From: Hepsetus odoe
Lineage: Eukaryota; Chordata; Actinopteri; Characiformes; Hepsetidae
DNA: 64,000 bases
Assembly (NCBI GenBank): GCA_017165825.1
Contig: CM029367.1
Coordinates: forward strand, 17,662,945-17,726,944
Reading direction: 5' to 3'
Part shown: positions 63,358-64,000 of the stretch, one piece after another
Layout of the letters: each line of letters begins with the position of its first letter
How positions within the stretch are numbered: position 1 is the stretch's first letter
The notes under the pieces: model-generated
What the model was told of the DNA's origin: nothing
The model's database searches: none
Seen by the model: the letters and a program-made list of their open reading frames with translations, nothing else
Made by a program: the position numbers and the translations under genes

Positions 63358-63669
63358 ATGCCCCTCACGACGATGGAAGGAGACATTAAGTGGAAAGACT
63401 CGCGCCCGTCCGTAGACGCGACCTGCAGCGAGCATCCGTGCAGAAGGAGCTTTGGGACAAATCGCATGGACGCGTGTGCCGTGGCAGTGAGCACCGCGCT
63501 TTCTCTTGTGGCTTTTGGGATTTGCCTTTTGGTGTACCTGAGGACCACGGAGCTGCAGTCCAAGGTCCTCAGCCTGGAGAATCAACGAAACCCCGAGCTT
63601 TCGGGCTGGATCTCTCTCGAACAGGTGGAGCCCATTCTCTTAAGGCGTTTGGATAAGATGCTGGAAGAG
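63358..63669 (+). CDS. col13a1: col13a1 coding exon 1: collagen XIII alpha-1 chain, N-terminus
   Basis: Collagen XIII is a type II transmembrane, homotrimeric collagen of cell adhesions and the neuromuscular junction. Exon 1 encodes 104 residues and ends at 63669 on a strong donor (GAG|GTGAGT), phase 0. Residues 1-38 form the cytosolic domain, about 39-61 a single membrane span (AVAVSTALSLVAFGICLLVY), and 62-104 the start of the coiled-coil region that seeds trimerisation (LRTTELQSKVLSLENQ, RRLDKMLEE). The juxtamembrane RT-ELQ-KVL-LE pattern matches human COL13A1. Relatives COL23A1 and COL25A1 share the architecture, but location beside macroh2a2 favours COL13A1. ATG 63358 has a weak context (T at -3, C at +4). 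ATG 63373 has A at -3 and G at +4 and may be the real start, giving 99 residues in this exon. Collagen Gly-X-Y exons lie beyond the window. Confidence 0.85.
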
Positions 63670-64000
63670 GTGAGTGGACTTTTGTCAGTTCTCTGTGATG
63701 CTCTCTAAGGCCGTTTGCTGGTCCTTGTTAAGCCAGTGATGGTAATTAGACTGATGCACGAGTGGACCATTTGTATTAATCCCATCATCAAAATGCTCAA
63801 GAAACGGATGAAAGCATCTGAATGATCTAATGATTTGATTCCATTTCTGCTCGCTCTACAATGCTTGCACATTTAAATTAGCAGAATTCCTTCAGTTGAA
63901 GGATGATGCTTTAAACAACTCCAGCAAAACCAATTAAACAGTCATATAAACACATGGATATCTTCTTAATCTTTTCTTGAGGTCAATTCTTGCATCATAG
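63670..64000 (+). other. col13a1 intron 1 (start)
   Basis: Sequence after the exon-1 donor at 63670. No second exon is visible before the window ends. Confidence 0.8.

Noticed and set aside
1..64000. CRISPR array, operon or prophage-like system
   Set aside because: No regularly spaced direct repeats with unique spacers and no bacterial gene organisation. Gene structure and repeats are vertebrate.

Overview
The window is nuclear DNA of a ray-finned (teleost) fish. It has vertebrate genes with GT-AG introns, a CpG-island promoter, many Tc1/mariner transposon relics, tRNA-derived SINEs, non-LTR retrotransposon fragments and abundant microsatellites. There are no operons, CRISPR arrays or phage-like genes. 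An ostariophysan is possible, but I cannot fix the species.

Three protein-coding genes are supported. (1) 668-3475, plus strand: the last seven coding exons of gbf1, the Golgi ARF guanine-nucleotide exchange factor, ending in a proline-rich tail that matches the vertebrate C-terminus. (2) 6203-10493, minus strand: all eight coding exons of macroh2a2, encoding a 370-residue macroH2A2 histone variant (H2A fold, basic linker, macro domain). Its likely promoter is a CpG-rich island at about 11.15-13.3 kb that holds an RFX-type X-box and a CRE-like site. gbf1 and macroh2a2 are convergent, with about 2.7 kb between stop codons. (3) 63358-63669, plus strand: coding exon 1 of col13a1 (collagen XIII alpha 1, a type II transmembrane collagen). 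It has a TATA-like box and an upstream-ORF-rich leader. Its other exons lie beyond the window.

About 50 kb between the macroh2a2 CpG island and col13a1 hold no gene I can recognise. The stretch is AT-rich and contains: a 590-bp ATC/ATT/ACC satellite next to the island; four of the window's five copies of one Tc1-like family with TIR CAGTACTGTGCAAAAG, two of them sharing an internal structure as a MITE would; a second Tc1 family gutted by a SINE; a third Tc1 transposase relic; non-LTR reverse transcriptase and 3'-end fragments; several SINEs in both orientations; and small GC-rich retroposon tails with clear target-site duplications.

The most unusual structure is a chimeric retroposon at 56628-56867. 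A SINE head is joined to an unrelated repeat tail, and a 10-bp target-site duplication surrounds the whole unit. I found no evidence for a wholly new biological system. Points worth following up are the chimeric retroposon, the duplicated uORF in the col13a1 leader, the shared-structure Tc1 MITEs and an orphan exon-like ORF at 14.0-14.3 kb.
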